NCBI GenBank assembly: GCA_937136455.1
Contig: CAKZOO010000067.1
Coordinates: 85,954 to 149,953, forward strand
DNA length: 64,000 bases
Direction: 5' to 3'
From: an uncultured Flavobacteriaceae bacterium
GTDB lineage: Bacteria > Bacteroidota > Bacteroidia > Flavobacteriales > Flavobacteriaceae
Of this stretch, positions 55,071-64,000 are shown one piece after another. The notes below the pieces were generated by a model. It had not been told where the DNA came from. It worked only from the letters and a program-made list of their open reading frames with translations, and did not search any database. Each line of letters opens with the position of its first letter. The first letter of the stretch is position 1. Both the position numbers and the translations under genes were made by a program.

Positions 55071-55946
55071 ATGGCAATCAAACACAAAATTAGTCGCCTT
55101 TTTTGGGGGATCACTATCTTTTTATCTGTGATGGTATCCTCATGTGAATACTTTAACGATCCAGAGCAGATCAAGCCGATTGCTCGATTGGGAGATAACT
55201 TCATCTACAGAGAAGATATTCCTGTCTATGTGTACAGTGGACGCTCATTAGCAGATTCAGCTGCAGCAGTCAATGATTTTGTAAATAAATGGGCTTCCAA
55301 ACAAATTATGGTATCGAAGGCGCGATTGAATCTGCCAGCTTCTCAGATTCAAGAGTTTGAACGCTTGATCGCTAATTATAGATCTGATCTCTACACCTTG
55401 GCTTACAAGGAGGCGCTAGTCAATCAGAATACTGATACACTAGTAGATTCTGAAACCCTCTTGGATTTTTATGAAACTGAAAAAGAAAATTTTAAGCTCA
55501 GAGAAAAAATAGTAAGGCTTCGCTTTATCACCGTCTCAGACGATTATTCCGATATAGATCAGCTCAGAAATTCTTTGATTTCCTATTCCCAAGAAGATCA
55601 ACAAACATTAGATTCTCTGAGTATCTATTTTAAAAAAATCAACCTCAATGATTCGATTTGGGTTCCGATGAGTATGGTCCTTAAGGAAATCAGTCCCTTA
55701 AATAGTAACAATGAACATTTATACTTAAAAAAATCACAATTTTTTGAAATTCAAGATTCAATAGGGGTATATTTGGGATTCGTAAAAGACGTCTTAGGAG
55801 CTAATGAAGCTGCTCCTATTTCTTATATTGAACAAAATATTAGAACCGTCTTACTCAACAGGAGAAAGCAGGCGTTTTTAAGATCACTAGAAAGTGATAT
55901 AATCGATGAAGCAATTAAGAATAATGAATTTGAAATATATGAATAA
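55071..55946 (+). CDS. PPIase-related (SurA N-terminal-like) lipoprotein
   Basis: A 291-residue protein with a lipoprotein signal (KISRLFWGITIFLSVMVSSC, then EYFND). The mature part resembles the N-terminal chaperone region of SurA/PpiC proteins: ARLGDNFIYREDIPVYV, a helical stretch and LLDFYETEKENFKLREKIVR. No full parvulin domain is evident. Its 3' end overlaps the SurA-like gene by eight bases, and the two probably act together on outer-membrane protein folding. That is inference from context. Confidence 0.8.
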   Translation: MAIKHKISRLFWGITIFLSVMVSSCEYFNDPEQIKPIARLGDNFIYREDIPVYVYSGRSLADSAAAVNDFVNKWASKQIMVSKARLNLPASQIQEFERLIANYRSDLYTLAYKEALVNQNTDTLVDSETLLDFYETEKENFKLREKIVRLRFITVSDDYSDIDQLRNSLISYSQEDQQTLDSLSIYFKKINLNDSIWVPMSMVLKEISPLNSNNEHLYLKKSQFFEIQDSIGVYLGFVKDVLGANEAAPISYIEQNIRTVLLNRRKQAFLRSLESDIIDEAIKNNEFEIYE

Positions 55947-57300
55947 GAAAGCGATTTGGACAATTCTATTAGGTATACTATTAACCTCTAAATGGGGATA
56001 TAGTCAACAAGAACGAATTAAAATCGATGGAGTAGCGGCAGTAGTAGGTGATTACGTAATCTTAGAATCCGACATTGAAAAAACATTGATAGACCTCAAA
56101 AGTCAAGGAGTTTCGATGAATGAGATCAGTCGTTGTCAACTCATTGGAAAGTTGATGGAAGATCGTCTATATGCACATCAAGCGGTACAGGACAGTATTT
56201 TGGTTTCTGATGAAGAAGTTCGATCGATTGGTGAACGTCAAATTCAACAATTATTGGCTCAAACAGGATCTATGGATCGCATTCTTAATATCTATAAAAA
56301 AGAATCTGAAGAGAGCTTCAGAGAAGAGCTTTATAAAATAAACAAATTGCGTATGCTCTCAGAACGTATGCAGAGTGATATTGTCAGTGAAGTAGAGATA
56401 ACACCAGAAGAGGTGAGGCAATTCTACAGAGCGATTCCTGAGGATGAGTTGCCAGTCTTTGGAGCAGAACTTGAAATTGCTCAAATCGTTAAGATTCCTG
56501 AGGCACCTCAAGAAGAAAAAGACAAGGTGATTAACCGCCTTAAACAAATTAGAGAAGATGTTATCGATAATGGAGCTAGTTTTAGTGTTAAGGCTATCTT
56601 ATATTCTCAAGATCCTGGATCCAAAGCCAAAGGAGGTAAGTATACCATGACTCGTGAAACACAATTCGTAAAGGAGTTTAAAGATGTTGCTTTTAGCCTT
56701 CAAGAAGGTGAAATTTCAGAGCCATTTGAAACAGCCTTTGGATACCACATTATCTATATCGAAAAAATTAGAGGACAGGAAATTGACCTACGTCATATCT
56801 TATTGATACCTGAAATTCCAGAAAAAGTTAAGCAAGATGCAATCGTTGAATTACAAGAGATTCGTCAAAACATTATGGATGGTAAAATGACTTTTGCAGA
56901 GGCAGCACTCGCAGCTTCAGATGAAATAGAAACTAAATACGACGGTGGACTGCTTAGAAATCCAACCAACTTTGATTCGAAGTTTGAACTCACAAAGATG
57001 GATCCAGCCCTAAACGCTCAGGTTCGAAATCTTAAAGACAATGAAATATCGATGCCGATTCCTGAAGTAGATGAGCGTTCAGGTTCAACAAAGTACAAAA
57101 TCTTAATGGTTACCAATCGCTTTGATGAGCACAAGGCCGATTTTGCTAAAGACTATTTGAAAATTCAAGATTTAGCTTTGACAGAAAAGCAGTTTGAAGA
57201 AATCAATAAATGGAGAGCCAAACATATTGAATCTACATACATTTCAGTAATTGGTGAATATGAAGAATGTGACTTTGCAAATAATTGGATAAAAGACTAG
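55939..57300 (+). CDS. surA: SurA-like periplasmic peptidyl-prolyl isomerase
   Basis: A 453-residue chaperone with signal peptide MNKKAIWTILLGILLTSKWG (then YSQQ). The SurA N-terminal domain begins DGVAAVVGDYVILESDIEKT. Two parvulin-type modules follow: the first ends SLQEGEISEPFETAFGYHII, the second starts IDLRHILLIPEIPEKVK and contains EIETKYDGGLLRNP. It escorts outer-membrane proteins to the BAM machinery. Upstream ATGs at 55906 and 55924 are in frame, but only the chosen start gives a signal peptide at the N-terminus. Confidence 0.9.
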   Translation: MNKKAIWTILLGILLTSKWGYSQQERIKIDGVAAVVGDYVILESDIEKTLIDLKSQGVSMNEISRCQLIGKLMEDRLYAHQAVQDSILVSDEEVRSIGERQIQQLLAQTGSMDRILNIYKKESEESFREELYKINKLRMLSERMQSDIVSEVEITPEEVRQFYRAIPEDELPVFGAELEIAQIVKIPEAPQEEKDKVINRLKQIREDVIDNGASFSVKAILYSQDPGSKAKGGKYTMTRETQFVKEFKDVAFSLQEGEISEPFETAFGYHIIYIEKIRGQEIDLRHILLIPEIPEKVKQDAIVELQEIRQNIMDGKMTFAEAALAASDEIETKYDGGLLRNPTNFDSKFELTKMDPALNAQVRNLKDNEISMPIPEVDERSGSTKYKILMVTNRFDEHKADFAKDYLKIQDLALTEKQFEEINKWRAKHIESTYISVIGEYEECDFANNWIKD

Positions 57301-57375
57301 TTAAAATCCAAATTATTAAATAATTACCCTTTAAAATCAATTTTTATTAAAAAGAATAATAGCTCTGGGTTTTAT

Positions 57376-57385
57376 GGTGAACACC
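57376..57385. repeat. Palindrome upstream of aconitase
   Basis: GGTGAACACC is a perfect ten-base palindrome 50 bases before the aconitase ATG, in a 135-base AT-rich gap. I could not find a convincing -7 or -33 box there. It may be an operator or chance. Confidence 0.25.
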
Positions 57386-57435
57386 CACTGAAATTTATTA
57401 TTTTTACTAGCTAAAACCTAATTAAATAGAACTCT

Positions 57436-59700
57436 ATGGCATTTGATATCGAAATGATAAAAGAAGTCTATTCTAGAATGACTTCTCGTGTTGACAAAGC
57501 TAGAGAGTTAGTGGGTAGACCATTAACACTCTCAGAAAAAATATTGTATAACCACCTTTGGGAGGGAACTCCTTCTTCTGCATTTGAAAGAGGTGTCGAT
57601 TATGTTGATTTTGCACCAGATCGTATCGCATGTCAAGATGCTACTGCACAGATGGCATTATTGCAATTTATGCAAGCTGGTAAAGCAAAAGTAGCGGTGC
57701 CAACGACAGTGCACTGTGATCACTTAATTCAAGCAAAAAACGGTGCTACTCCAGATTTGAAAGTTGCCAATACGACTTCTTCAGAAGTATTTAACTTTTT
57801 GGAGTCTGTATCTAATAAGTATGGAATTGGATTCTGGAAGCCAGGTGCAGGTATTATTCACCAGGTTGTTTTAGAAAACTACGCTTTTCCAGGAGGTATG
57901 ATGATCGGAACTGATTCACATACGGTAAACGCTGGTGGACTTGGAATGGTTGCCGTTGGTGTTGGTGGAGCTGATGCCGTTGATGTAATGGCTGGAATGG
58001 CTTGGGAATTAAAATTTCCTAAATTGATAGGTGTTAAATTAACAGGTTCTTTAAACGGATGGACTGCTGCTAAGGATGTTATCTTAAAAGTAGCTGGTGT
58101 TCTTACTGTAAAAGGAGGAACTGGTGCGATTATTGAATACTTCGGTGATGGTGCTAAAAATCTTTCTTGTACTGGAAAAGGAACTATCTGTAATATGGGT
58201 GCTGAAGTAGGTGCTACAACTTCTACTTTCGGATATGACGATTCTATGGAGCGTTATTTAAGAGCAACTGATCGCAGCGATGTTGCTGATGCAGCAAACC
58301 AGGTAAGAGATTACTTGACTGCTGACCCTGAAGTATACCAAAACCCAGAACAATATTTTGATCAAGTAATTGAAATCGACTTAGATACTTTAAAACCACA
58401 TTTAAATGGTCCATTTACTCCAGACCTAGCGACTCCAGTTGGAGAAGTTGGAGCAAAAGCGACTGCTAATGGTTGGCCATTAAAAGTGGAGTGGGGTCTT
58501 ATCGGATCATGTACCAACTCTTCATACGAAGATTTAACTCGTGCGGCATCGATTGCAAAACAAGCGATTGAAAAAGGTATTAAGCCTAAGGCTGATTTTG
58601 GTATCAACCCAGGTTCTGAGCAAATTAGATATACAGCTGAGCGCGATGGCCTTTTAGGAACTTTCGAACAGTTAGGTGCTAAAATATTTACCAATGCCTG
58701 TGGTCCATGTATTGGACAATGGGATCGTGAGGGATCTGATAAGGGTGAAAAGAACACGATCGTTCATTCATTCAACCGTAACTTCTCTAAAAGAGCAGAT
58801 GGAAACCCAAATACCCATGCCTTTGTAGCTTCTCCTGAAATGGTTGCTGCACTTGCAATTTCAGGAAGATTGGATTTTGATCCAACAAAAGACACCTTGA
58901 TCAATGAAAATGGAGAAGAAGTACTTTTAGATGAGCCACAAGGATTAGAACTTCCAACTGCAGGTTTTGCTGTTGAAGATGCTGGTTATATCGCTCCAAA
59001 AGAAGATGGATCATCAGTAGAAGTTGTTGTAAAACCAGATTCAGAGCGTTTACAATTATTAGATCCATTTACTCCAATGTCAAACGAAAGTCTACAAGGA
59101 GTAAAGCTTTTGATTAAAGCTCAAGGTAAATGTACAACAGACCACATTTCTATGGCGGGACCTTGGTTGCGCTTTAGAGGTCACTTAGACAATATTGCAA
59201 ACAATACCCTCATTGGAGCAGTGAATGCATTTAACGGACAAACAAACTTCGTGAAAAACCAATTGACAGGTGAGTACGGAGGAGTTCCTGATGTACAAAG
59301 AGCTTATAAAGCTGCTGGAATTCGTTCTATTGTTGTTGGAGATCAAAACTACGGTGAAGGATCTTCTAGAGAGCACGCTGCAATGCAACCAAGACACTTA
59401 GGTGTTGGTGCTGTTCTTGTAAAATCTTTTGCTAGAATTCACGAGACCAACCTTAAAAAACAAGGAATGTTAGGTCTTACATTTGCTAATGAAGCAGACT
59501 ACGATCTTATTCAAGAAGACGATACCTTCAACTTTGTAGATATCGATGGATTTGCTCCTGGTGTACCATTGACTATAGAAGTAGTTCACGCTGATGGAAC
59601 AAAGGATACAATCATTGCAAATCACTCCTACAACCAATCTCAAATTGATTGGTTTAAAGCGGGTTCTGCATTAAACATGATTAAAGCTCAAAACGCTTAA
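57436..59700 (+). CDS. acnA: Aconitate hydratase, mitochondrial type
   Basis: TCA-cycle enzyme isomerising citrate and isocitrate through a 4Fe-4S cluster. The 754-residue protein has cluster cysteines in [13 protein letters not shown] and [15 protein letters not shown]. Active-site segments are [20 protein letters not shown] and the swivelling-domain [20 protein letters not shown]. Length and sequence are closer to mitochondrial aconitase than to E. coli AcnA (about 890) or AcnB. The gene symbol is therefore by function only. It has its own terminator. Confidence 0.96.
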   Translation: MAFDIEMIKEVYSRMTSRVDKARELVGRPLTLSEKILYNHLWEGTPSSAFERGVDYVDFAPDRIACQDATAQMALLQFMQAGKAKVAVPTTVHCDHLIQAKNGATPDLKVANTTSSEVFNFLESVSNKYGIGFWKPGAGIIHQVVLENYAFPGGMMIGTDSHTVNAGGLGMVAVGVGGADAVDVMAGMAWELKFPKLIGVKLTGSLNGWTAAKDVILKVAGVLTVKGGTGAIIEYFGDGAKNLSCTGKGTICNMGAEVGATTSTFGYDDSMERYLRATDRSDVADAANQVRDYLTADPEVYQNPEQYFDQVIEIDLDTLKPHLNGPFTPDLATPVGEVGAKATANGWPLKVEWGLIGSCTNSSYEDLTRAASIAKQAIEKGIKPKADFGINPGSEQIRYTAERDGLLGTFEQLGAKIFTNACGPCIGQWDREGSDKGEKNTIVHSFNRNFSKRADGNPNTHAFVASPEMVAALAISGRLDFDPTKDTLINENGEEVLLDEPQGLELPTAGFAVEDAGYIAPKEDGSSVEVVVKPDSERLQLLDPFTPMSNESLQGVKLLIKAQGKCTTDHISMAGPWLRFRGHLDNIANNTLIGAVNAFNGQTNFVKNQLTGEYGGVPDVQRAYKAAGIRSIVVGDQNYGEGSSREHAAMQPRHLGVGAVLVKSFARIHETNLKKQGMLGLTFANEADYDLIQEDDTFNFVDIDGFAPGVPLTIEVVHADGTKDTIIANHSYNQSQIDWFKAGSALNMIKAQNA

Positions 59701-59729
59701 TTTATAAATCGTTTTGACAATTCATACTT

Positions 59730-59756
59730 AAACCCTCCTCATAGGAGGGTTTTTTT
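59730..59756 (+). terminator. Intrinsic terminator of aconitase
   Basis: AAACCCTCC (59730-59738) and GGAGGGTTT (59744-59752) form a perfect nine-pair stem with a five-base loop and end in a T-run. It begins 29 bases after the stop codon. Confidence 0.92.
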
Positions 59757-59824
59757 GTTATATATTTTTTTTCACTTCAATTTTTTGCTGTTTTTTTCTA
59801 CATTTAAAAAAAAATACACCCTCT

Positions 59825-61180
59825 ATGAAAAAAAATGAATCAATTAGCAGAAAACAGTTTGTCAAAAATTTAGGTTTGGGAACAATTGCTTTAGCAGCTA
59901 CACCGAGTATTGTAAAAGGTGCACAGTTGAATACAGTAGCGATGACTAAGGCCTATCCCAATCAAAATTCCAACCTTCAAATTGCATTAATAGGTGCAGG
60001 AGGTATGGGTTCAGCTGACACTGATACTGCACTGCGTCATCAAGGCGTAAAATTAGTAGCCGTTTGTGATTTATACGACGGCAGATTAAAAAAAGCTAAA
60101 GAGCGTTGGGGAGACCATCTCTTTACGACTAAAGATTACCGAGAAATTATTAATCGTGACGATATCGATGCGGTTATTGTTGGTACTCCAGATCACTGGC
60201 ATAAACAAATTTCTGTGGATGCGATGATGGCTGGTAAACACGTTTACTGTGAAAAACCAATGGTACATTCTGTGGATGAAGGTCCTGCTGTAATTGCAGC
60301 TCAGAAAAAATCAGGAATGGTTTTTCAAGTAGGATCTCAAGGAATGTCTTCACTTGGTAATGAAAAAGCTAAAGAACTTCTAGCACAAGGAGCGATTGGA
60401 GATTTAAACTACGCTGAAGGATTTTGGGCTAGAAGAAGTTCAACAGGAGCTTGGCAATACGATATACCTGCAGATGCAAGTCCTCAAACAGTAGATTGGG
60501 ATACTTATATTTCAAATACCAATCAAAGAGACTTTGATGCGACGCGTTTCTTTAGATGGAGAAACTATCGCGATTATGGAACTGGAATGTCCGGTGACTT
60601 ATTTGTTCACTTATTTTCTAGTTTGCACTTTATAACAGGTTCTATGGGACCAGATAAGATATACGCTTCTGGTGGTCTTCGCTATTGGAAAGACGGAAGA
60701 GAGGTGCCCGATGTGCTCTTAGGAACTTTTGATTACCCAAATAGTAAAGAGCACCCAGGATTTAACCTTTCGCTTCGCTGTAATTTTGTAGATGGAACTT
60801 CAGGAACTACCTATTTGAGATTAGTTGGAAGCGAAGGATCTATGGATGTTCAATGGGACAAAGTAATCTTAAAGCGCAATACACAAGTAGACGATAATGA
60901 TCCATTTTTAAAAGAAAAAGCATCCTCTGGAGCTTCTAGTGGAGATAGAGCATCCATCAAAATTCAACCTGAAGTGATTTATGCTGCTGATGGTGATTGG
61001 AAAGGAGCTCATTACGATCACTTCTACAATTGGTTTAATGCCATCAGAGGAGGAAAAGCAGTTTCTGAAGATGCTGAGTTCGGTTACAGAGCTGCAGCCC
61101 CTGCCTTATTGTGTAATGACTCATTCTTCCAAGATGAAGCCATTCTATGGGATCCTGTTAAGATGAAGCGCAGAAAATGA
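59825..61180 (+). CDS. Exported Gfo/Idh/MocA-family oxidoreductase
   Basis: A 451-residue NAD(P)-binding oxidoreductase. After a Tat-like signal (SRKQFVKNLGLGTIALAATP) comes the Rossmann motif ALIGAGGMGSADTDTALRHQ. Then come AVIVGTPDHWHKQISVDAMM and HVYCEKPMVHSVDEGP, where EKP carries the catalytic Lys. The C-terminal substrate domain ends DEAILWDPVKMKRRK. The signal has Arg-Lys in place of twin Arg. Relatives act on sugars or glycosides. It overlaps the next gene by four bases, so a joint sugar function is likely. Confidence 0.88.
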   Translation: MKKNESISRKQFVKNLGLGTIALAATPSIVKGAQLNTVAMTKAYPNQNSNLQIALIGAGGMGSADTDTALRHQGVKLVAVCDLYDGRLKKAKERWGDHLFTTKDYREIINRDDIDAVIVGTPDHWHKQISVDAMMAGKHVYCEKPMVHSVDEGPAVIAAQKKSGMVFQVGSQGMSSLGNEKAKELLAQGAIGDLNYAEGFWARRSSTGAWQYDIPADASPQTVDWDTYISNTNQRDFDATRFFRWRNYRDYGTGMSGDLFVHLFSSLHFITGSMGPDKIYASGGLRYWKDGREVPDVLLGTFDYPNSKEHPGFNLSLRCNFVDGTSGTTYLRLVGSEGSMDVQWDKVILKRNTQVDDNDPFLKEKASSGASSGDRASIKIQPEVIYAADGDWKGAHYDHFYNWFNAIRGGKAVSEDAEFGYRAAAPALLCNDSFFQDEAILWDPVKMKRRK

Positions 61181-61851
61181 TTCGGCTATTAGGAGTTTTA
61201 TTTACTCTTCTTCTTATTACTTCATGTGAATGTACTAAAGACGATCAGTGGGTCTCATTGATGGATGAATCTTCCTGGAAGGGTTATCTCTTGGATGAGG
61301 TGCCTGCCCATTGGGTATTTAAGGATGGTGAATTAATCTGTAGTGAGGTGGAAAACAAACCACAGATTGATATCATCACTAGAGATTCCTATGAGAACTT
61401 CGTATTGGAGTTGCAGTGGAATATTGAGCCTAAGGGAAATAGCGGTATTTTTTATCACCTTGTAGAAGATCAAAAGTACGGCGGCCCATACCAGACGGCT
61501 CCTGAGTATCAATTAATCGATGATATTGGATTTCCATCACCTATTGAAGATTGGCAAAAAACGGCAGCAAATTACGCGATGCATCCTCCCTATAAGCTAG
61601 ACTTGTTCAAAGGAGCAGGGAAGTGGAATACTACAAGAATCAGTTATGATCAGGGTAAGGTTCAACACTGGTTAAATGGGGAACTCGTAGTCGAATTTGA
61701 CCAAAATTCAAAGCAGTGGGAAACCCTTAAAAATTCTGGAAAATGGAAAGACTATCCCGATTATAAGATCTCCAATAGTGGTCCTATTGGATTACAAGAT
61801 CACGGAATAGGAATTCGCTTTAAGGATATTCGAATTAAACGTTTGGAATAA
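61177..61851 (+). CDS. DUF1080 (3-keto-disaccharide hydrolase family) lipoprotein
   Basis: A 224-residue lipoprotein (MIRLLGVLFTLLLITSCEC, lipobox Cys at residue 17). The DUF1080 jelly-roll domain shows WVFKDGELICSEVENKPQID, FVLELQWNIEPKGNSGIFYH and PIGLQDHGIGIRFKDIRIKR. Some members hydrolyse 3-keto-glycosides, the products of Gfo/Idh-type glycoside 3-oxidation. That fits its coupling (ATGA overlap) to the upstream oxidoreductase. The actual substrate is unknown. Confidence 0.87.
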   Translation: MIRLLGVLFTLLLITSCECTKDDQWVSLMDESSWKGYLLDEVPAHWVFKDGELICSEVENKPQIDIITRDSYENFVLELQWNIEPKGNSGIFYHLVEDQKYGGPYQTAPEYQLIDDIGFPSPIEDWQKTAANYAMHPPYKLDLFKGAGKWNTTRISYDQGKVQHWLNGELVVEFDQNSKQWETLKNSGKWKDYPDYKISNSGPIGLQDHGIGIRFKDIRIKRLE

Positions 61852-61864
61852 CTAACACAACACT

Positions 61865-63115
61865 TTATCTAAAACGATCTGGATGAAAGGCCTCAATTGA
61901 CATTGAGGTCTTTTTATTTGTTAGGAGTTCACTGATGAGTTTTCCTGTGGCGGGTGCTAAACTCCAACCCATCATGGCGTGACCCGTAGCTAAGTAGAGA
62001 TTGTCAAAATCCTTGCTTTTTCCGATATAGGGCAATCCATCTGGAGAAACTGGTCGATTTCCAAAACGAGCTGCACTCTTCTCTTCCTCCGTAATTTTTA
62101 AATTATTGTAGTGGTTCTCTGAGGCCTTTGCAATCGCTTCTACGCGTTCTTTTCGAACTTTGTTGTTGATGCCAGAAAGTTCCATAGTTCCTGCAAATCT
62201 TGTAAATCCCTTCATAGGAGTAATGGCACATTTAGCCTCTAAAAAAATGGCAGAATACTTGACAGGAGTTTCTCGATAGAGATCAATTCGATATCCTTTT
62301 CCAGCCTGTATCGGCATATGTAGTTTTAATTTCTTTAAGATTCCTTGACTCCAACTACCTGCAGCCATTACAACGGCCTCTGCTGCATAGATGTTTTTTT
62401 GAGTAATAACTTCTTTAATCGAAGATCCATCGGATGTGAAGTCTATAACTTCCTCATGAATGAATTCAACGCCTTTTGATTCTAAATAGGTTTTGAGATT
62501 TGGCATTAGCTCAGTAGGAGTCGTATGGGCATCGCATTTGTAATGAATGGCTCCTAAGACTTCCTCATTGAGATCTGGTTGTAATTGATCTAATTGTTGT
62601 CGATTGAGTAGGGAGGCATCTAAACCATCGGCAATTAATCGCTGAGCAACTTCTGCTTCGTGATCACCAGCCTTATTGGTTTTATACAGCATTAACACCC
62701 CAGATTCATCCAACTGAAAATCTCCCATTTCCATAGAATTGTGCATGTCAGTATAGAGATCCTTGCTTAGAATATTGATGTCTCTAATGACAGGTATGGA
62801 GCGCTCCACATTTTTAGGAGTCGCTGATTGGTAAAATTTCCAAAGCCAATCGATAAAGTCCATATCAAATCTAGGTTTTAAATAAAAGGGACTTGAGGAA
62901 TTAAACATCCATTTAAGACCTTTTTGAATCATACCTTTATTTGCAATTGAAATGATGTGACTTGGAGTTAGATAACCAGCATTGACATAGGAGGCGCCAG
63001 TGTCGTCTATTTTGGGATCAATGATTTTTACATTAAATCCTTCTTTAACTAAATAATAGGCAGCACATCTTCCTTGAATTCCGCCACCGATAATTAGTAT
63101 AGATTTGGGGTTCAT
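61865..63115 (-). CDS. FAD-dependent amino acid oxidase/dehydrogenase, DadA-like
   Basis: A 416-residue flavoprotein of the DAO family. The FAD-binding motif is SILIIGGGIQGRCAAYYLVK at the N-terminus, followed by GASYVNAGYLTPSHIIS. Later are AEAVVMAAGSWSQGILKKL and the C-terminal FAD segment YLATGHAMMGWSLAPATGKL. It resembles D-amino acid dehydrogenase, but hydroxyproline or sarcosine-type substrates are possible. It converges on the DUF1080 gene with 13 bases between stops and is divergent from the MFS gene. Confidence 0.85.
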   Translation of the reverse strand: MNPKSILIIGGGIQGRCAAYYLVKEGFNVKIIDPKIDDTGASYVNAGYLTPSHIISIANKGMIQKGLKWMFNSSSPFYLKPRFDMDFIDWLWKFYQSATPKNVERSIPVIRDINILSKDLYTDMHNSMEMGDFQLDESGVLMLYKTNKAGDHEAEVAQRLIADGLDASLLNRQQLDQLQPDLNEEVLGAIHYKCDAHTTPTELMPNLKTYLESKGVEFIHEEVIDFTSDGSSIKEVITQKNIYAAEAVVMAAGSWSQGILKKLKLHMPIQAGKGYRIDLYRETPVKYSAIFLEAKCAITPMKGFTRFAGTMELSGINNKVRKERVEAIAKASENHYNNLKITEEEKSAARFGNRPVSPDGLPYIGKSKDFDNLYLATGHAMMGWSLAPATGKLISELLTNKKTSMSIEAFHPDRFR

Positions 63116-63230
63116 AGTATAGGTTTAGTAAATTAAAAGTAAGAAATACTTGGAAAGTTAAAACATGATATTTGGCATAAATTCACTTTTTTTTGAATAA
63201 TTCAATTACATTAGTTCTAGAATTTAGAAT

Positions 63231-64000
63231 ATGGCCAAGAAAAAATCAGCAGCACTGGGATTCATATTTATAACCCTACTAATCGATGTTATCGGTATTG
63301 GAATTATCATCCCAATTGTACCTGTTCTTATACAAGAATTAACAGGGGAGGGACTCAGTCAGGCATCTGTTTATGGAGGCTGGCTCTTATTTGCTTATGC
63401 CTTTATGCAGTTTGTTTTTGCTCCAGTACTTGGTGGTCTTAGTGATCAATACGGAAGAAGACCCATTCTATTAGCCTCGCTTTTTGGATTTGCAGTTGAC
63501 TACAGTATAGCAGCCTTAGCCCCTACACTGAGTTGGTTATTTGTAGCTCGAGTATTGGCTGGGATAACTGGGGCTAGTTTTACGACAGCCTCTGCCTATA
63601 TAGCGGATATAAGCACTCCTGAAAAGCGTTCTCAAAATTTCGGTATCATTGGGGCTGCCTTTGGATTAGGATTCATTGTAGGGCCTGTAATTGGAGGAAT
63701 CCTTGGGCAATACGGTTCAAGAGTTCCTTTTATTGCTGCAGCCATACTCAGTATCTTGAATTGGTTGTATGGATACTTTATCTTACCAGAATCCCTCCCT
63801 CAAGAAAAGAGGAGAAAATTTGATATTAAGAGAGCGAATCCGCTAGGTTCATTTATGAGACTGATGAAGTTTCCGGCAATTTTTAGCCTCGCAATCGCTA
63901 TGTTCTTTCTTTATGTTGCTGGGCAGGTAAATCCAGCGATTTGGTCTTATTTCACCATGTTAAAATTTAACTTTGACGAAGCCTGGGTAGGCTATTCTTT
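63231..64000 (+). CDS. MFS transporter, TetA-like (3' end outside window)
   Basis: The first 256 codons of a 12-helix major facilitator protein; the frame is open to the end of the window. It begins [20 protein letters not shown]. It has MFS motif A in [37 protein letters not shown], and the antiporter-type motif [10 protein letters not shown] in helix 5. This is the Tet/TCR subgroup by sequence. Chromosomal copies in Flavobacteriia need not confer tetracycline resistance, and no tetR gene is adjacent. The substrate is unknown. Confidence 0.88.
   Translation, partial: MAKKKSAALGFIFITLLIDVIGIGIIIPIVPVLIQELTGEGLSQASVYGGWLLFAYAFMQFVFAPVLGGLSDQYGRRPILLASLFGFAVDYSIAALAPTLSWLFVARVLAGITGASFTTASAYIADISTPEKRSQNFGIIGAAFGLGFIVGPVIGGILGQYGSRVPFIAAAILSILNWLYGYFILPESLPQEKRRKFDIKRANPLGSFMRLMKFPAIFSLAIAMFFLYVAGQVNPAIWSYFTMLKFNFDEAWVGYS

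Noticed and set aside
63231..64000. Tetracycline resistance gene
   Set aside because: The sequence is a Tet/TCR-type MFS protein, but there is no tetR, mobile element or composition shift; a housekeeping exporter is more likely.

Overview
The window is a stretch of chromosome from a member of the Bacteroidota, most likely a Flavobacteriales species. The evidence is an AT-rich genome, fusA followed directly by rpsJ, TAnnTTTG-type -7 promoter boxes (one with a perfect TTTG-N19 partner), few Shine-Dalgarno sequences, a DUF4295 gene after rpmB-rpmG, and families common in this group (DUF1343, Y_Y_Y sensor kinase, YceI pairs, mitochondrial-type aconitase). I see no insertion sequence, phage gene, CRISPR array, tRNA or rRNA; this is core genome.

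Bases 1-14.9 kb hold the S10-spc-alpha ribosomal protein cluster, all on the + strand: the end of fusA, then rpsJ, rplCDWB, rpsS, rplV, rpsC, rplP, rpmC, rpsQ, rplNXE, rpsNH, rplFR, rpsE, rpmD, rplO, secY, infA, rpmJ, rpsMKD, rpoA and rplQ, closed by a strong terminator. Genes are mostly 0-20 bases apart. The three largest gaps (168, 66 and 95 bases) lie before rplC-rplD, rpsH and rpsD, and each can fold. They precede L3/L4, S8 and S4, the operon products that include the classical autoregulators of other bacteria. These gaps are the best candidates here for undescribed regulatory RNAs.

Bases 14.9-31.8 kb hold carA, eno, gltA, a tandem pair of guanidine-modifying enzymes (the second resembles the citrulline hydrolase CtlX), argS, an unrecognised membrane protein, ffh, folD with a VOC protein, an alpha/beta hydrolase with a lipoprotein, queE with a methyltransferase, and a YceI-porin-YceI group.

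Bases 31.8-46.1 kb hold a sterol-desaturase-family protein, a YkgJ-type cysteine-cluster protein and a NamZ-like DUF1343 protein in one operon; a LolC/FtsX-type permease; an M20 peptidase coupled to a Crp/Fnr regulator; a two-component system; and htpG, fabH and a sodium:solute symporter.

Bases 46.1-64 kb hold recR, a 2-oxo acid dehydrogenase E2, a DnaQ-type exonuclease, a fumarylacetoacetase-like hydrolase, cinA, rpmB-rpmG-DUF4295, ftsY-rimO, a serine beta-lactamase-like lipoprotein, a PPIase-related lipoprotein with a SurA-like chaperone, aconitase, an exported Gfo/Idh/MocA oxidoreductase coupled to a DUF1080 lipoprotein, a DadA-like oxidase and the start of an MFS exporter. No intergenic gap exceeds about 280 bases.
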